In this document: piece by piece, positions 11,665-12,072 of the stretch
Layout of the letters: each line of letters opens with the position of its first letter
How positions within the stretch are numbered: position 1 is the stretch's first letter
Assembly (NCBI GenBank): GCA_003241645.1
Contig: QFOX01000057.1
Span: forward strand, 1-12,072
From: Azospirillum brasilense
GTDB taxonomy: Bacteria > Pseudomonadota > Alphaproteobacteria > Rickettsiales > UBA3002
DNA length: 12,072 nucleotides
Direction: 5' to 3'
Notes under the pieces: generated by a model
Told to the model about the DNA's origin: nothing
Databases searched by the model: none
Seen by the model: the letters and a program-made list of their open reading frames with translations, nothing else
Translations under genes and position numbers: made by a program

Positions 11665-12072
11665 ATGACCGCCATTGCCTGGCTTCGCCGCGACCTGCGC
11701 CTGCACGACCATGCTGTTCTGGCCACGGCCTGCGACGGCAAGGGGCCGGTGCAGCCCGTGTTCATTTTCGATACCGAGGTGCTGGCAAATTTTCCCGCGA
11801 AGCAGGATCGCCGCCTGTCATTCCTTGCGGCCACGCTGTGCCATATGGATGCGGAACTGAAAAAGCGCGGCGGCGGCATGCTGGTGCTGCATGGTGCGGC
11901 CAGTAAAGTGATGCCGAAACTGGCAGCCGCCCTGAAGGCGGATCACGTGATCTGCGCCGAGGATTTTGAGCCCGCCGCCATCGCACGCGATGCGGCCGTG
12001 AAGCAGGCGCTGCCCAGCGCCAGCCGTTTCGTGCAGGTGCTGGACCAACTGCTGGTGCACCCCACGAACATG
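11665..12072 (+). CDS. phrB: Deoxyribodipyrimidine photolyase, N-terminal part (3' end outside window)
   Basis: 136 codons are open to the right edge with no stop. The N-terminus MTAIAWLRRDLRLHDHAVL is the hallmark start of the cryptochrome/photolyase family, followed by VQPVFIFDTEVL, DRRLSFLAATLCHMDAELKKRGGGMLVLHG and CAEDFEPAAIARDAAV. This is the Rossmann-like alpha/beta domain that holds the antenna pigment. The FAD domain, and therefore the proof of class and of DNA repair rather than a photoreceptor role, lies beyond the window. Full-length members are about 450-480 aa. The enzyme uses blue light to split cyclobutane pyrimidine dimers. It has a strong ribosome binding site and a candidate promoter of its own, and is divergent from the amidase gene. 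The symbol is given by family resemblance only. Confidence 0.9.
   Translation, partial: MTAIAWLRRDLRLHDHAVLATACDGKGPVQPVFIFDTEVLANFPAKQDRRLSFLAATLCHMDAELKKRGGGMLVLHGAASKVMPKLAAALKADHVICAEDFEPAAIARDAAVKQALPSASRFVQVLDQLLVHPTNM

Overview
This is a G+C-rich, densely packed chromosomal window with almost every gene on the + strand. The gene order dgt - argS - SPOR protein - nagZ - tatA - tatB - tatC - serS - surE - pcm - LytM/NlpD-like lipoprotein is the conserved housekeeping order of Alphaproteobacteria. I assign the organism to that class from gene order and protein signatures; I cannot name a genus from sequence alone. Three intergenic sites also resemble the alphaproteobacterial promoter pattern, with a GCTANAWC-like -10.

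Layout. 1-845: C-terminal part of a dGTP triphosphohydrolase, cut by the window edge. 851-942: a pair of inverted palindromic repeats. 956-2695: arginyl-tRNA synthetase. 2729-3667: membrane-anchored SPOR protein. 3668-3802: structured spacer with an imperfect 25-nt direct repeat. 3803-4813: beta-N-acetylhexosaminidase NagZ. 4814-4960: spacer where scpA-scpB would be expected, with a hairpin and a likely promoter. 4961-6213: tatA (53 aa), tatB and tatC, the twin-arginine translocase. 6216-6269: a second inverted repeat pair of the same family. 6285-7550: seryl-tRNA synthetase. 7547-7950: a small cassette holding a 118-aa four-helix-bundle (23S rRNA intervening-sequence-type) protein, bounded by inverted arrays of the heptamer GTGARTN. 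7959-8741: SurE. 8834-9529: Pcm. 9530-9792: A+T-rich leader with a likely promoter. 9793-10476: a LytM-domain lipoprotein that has lost most metal ligands. 10483-11541 (- strand): an N-acetylmuramoyl-L-alanine amidase, convergent with the lipoprotein gene. 11542-11664: divergent intergenic region. 11665-end: N-terminus of a DNA photolyase, cut by the window edge.

The genes fall into three themes: translation (argS, serS), the cell envelope and division (SPOR protein, nagZ, LytM lipoprotein, amidase, tatABC), and damage or nucleotide housekeeping (dgt, surE, pcm, photolyase). The conserved backbone is ordinary. The unusual parts are the heptamer-bounded four-helix-bundle cassette, whose repeats overlap the serS stop codon and supply the cassette gene's start codon; the palindrome pairs, whose arms differ by compensated base pairs; the missing scpAB; an arginine in place of the conserved hinge glycine of TatB; and a pseudo-enzyme LytM factor lying tail-to-tail, 6 nt away, with an amidase that has no visible export signal.
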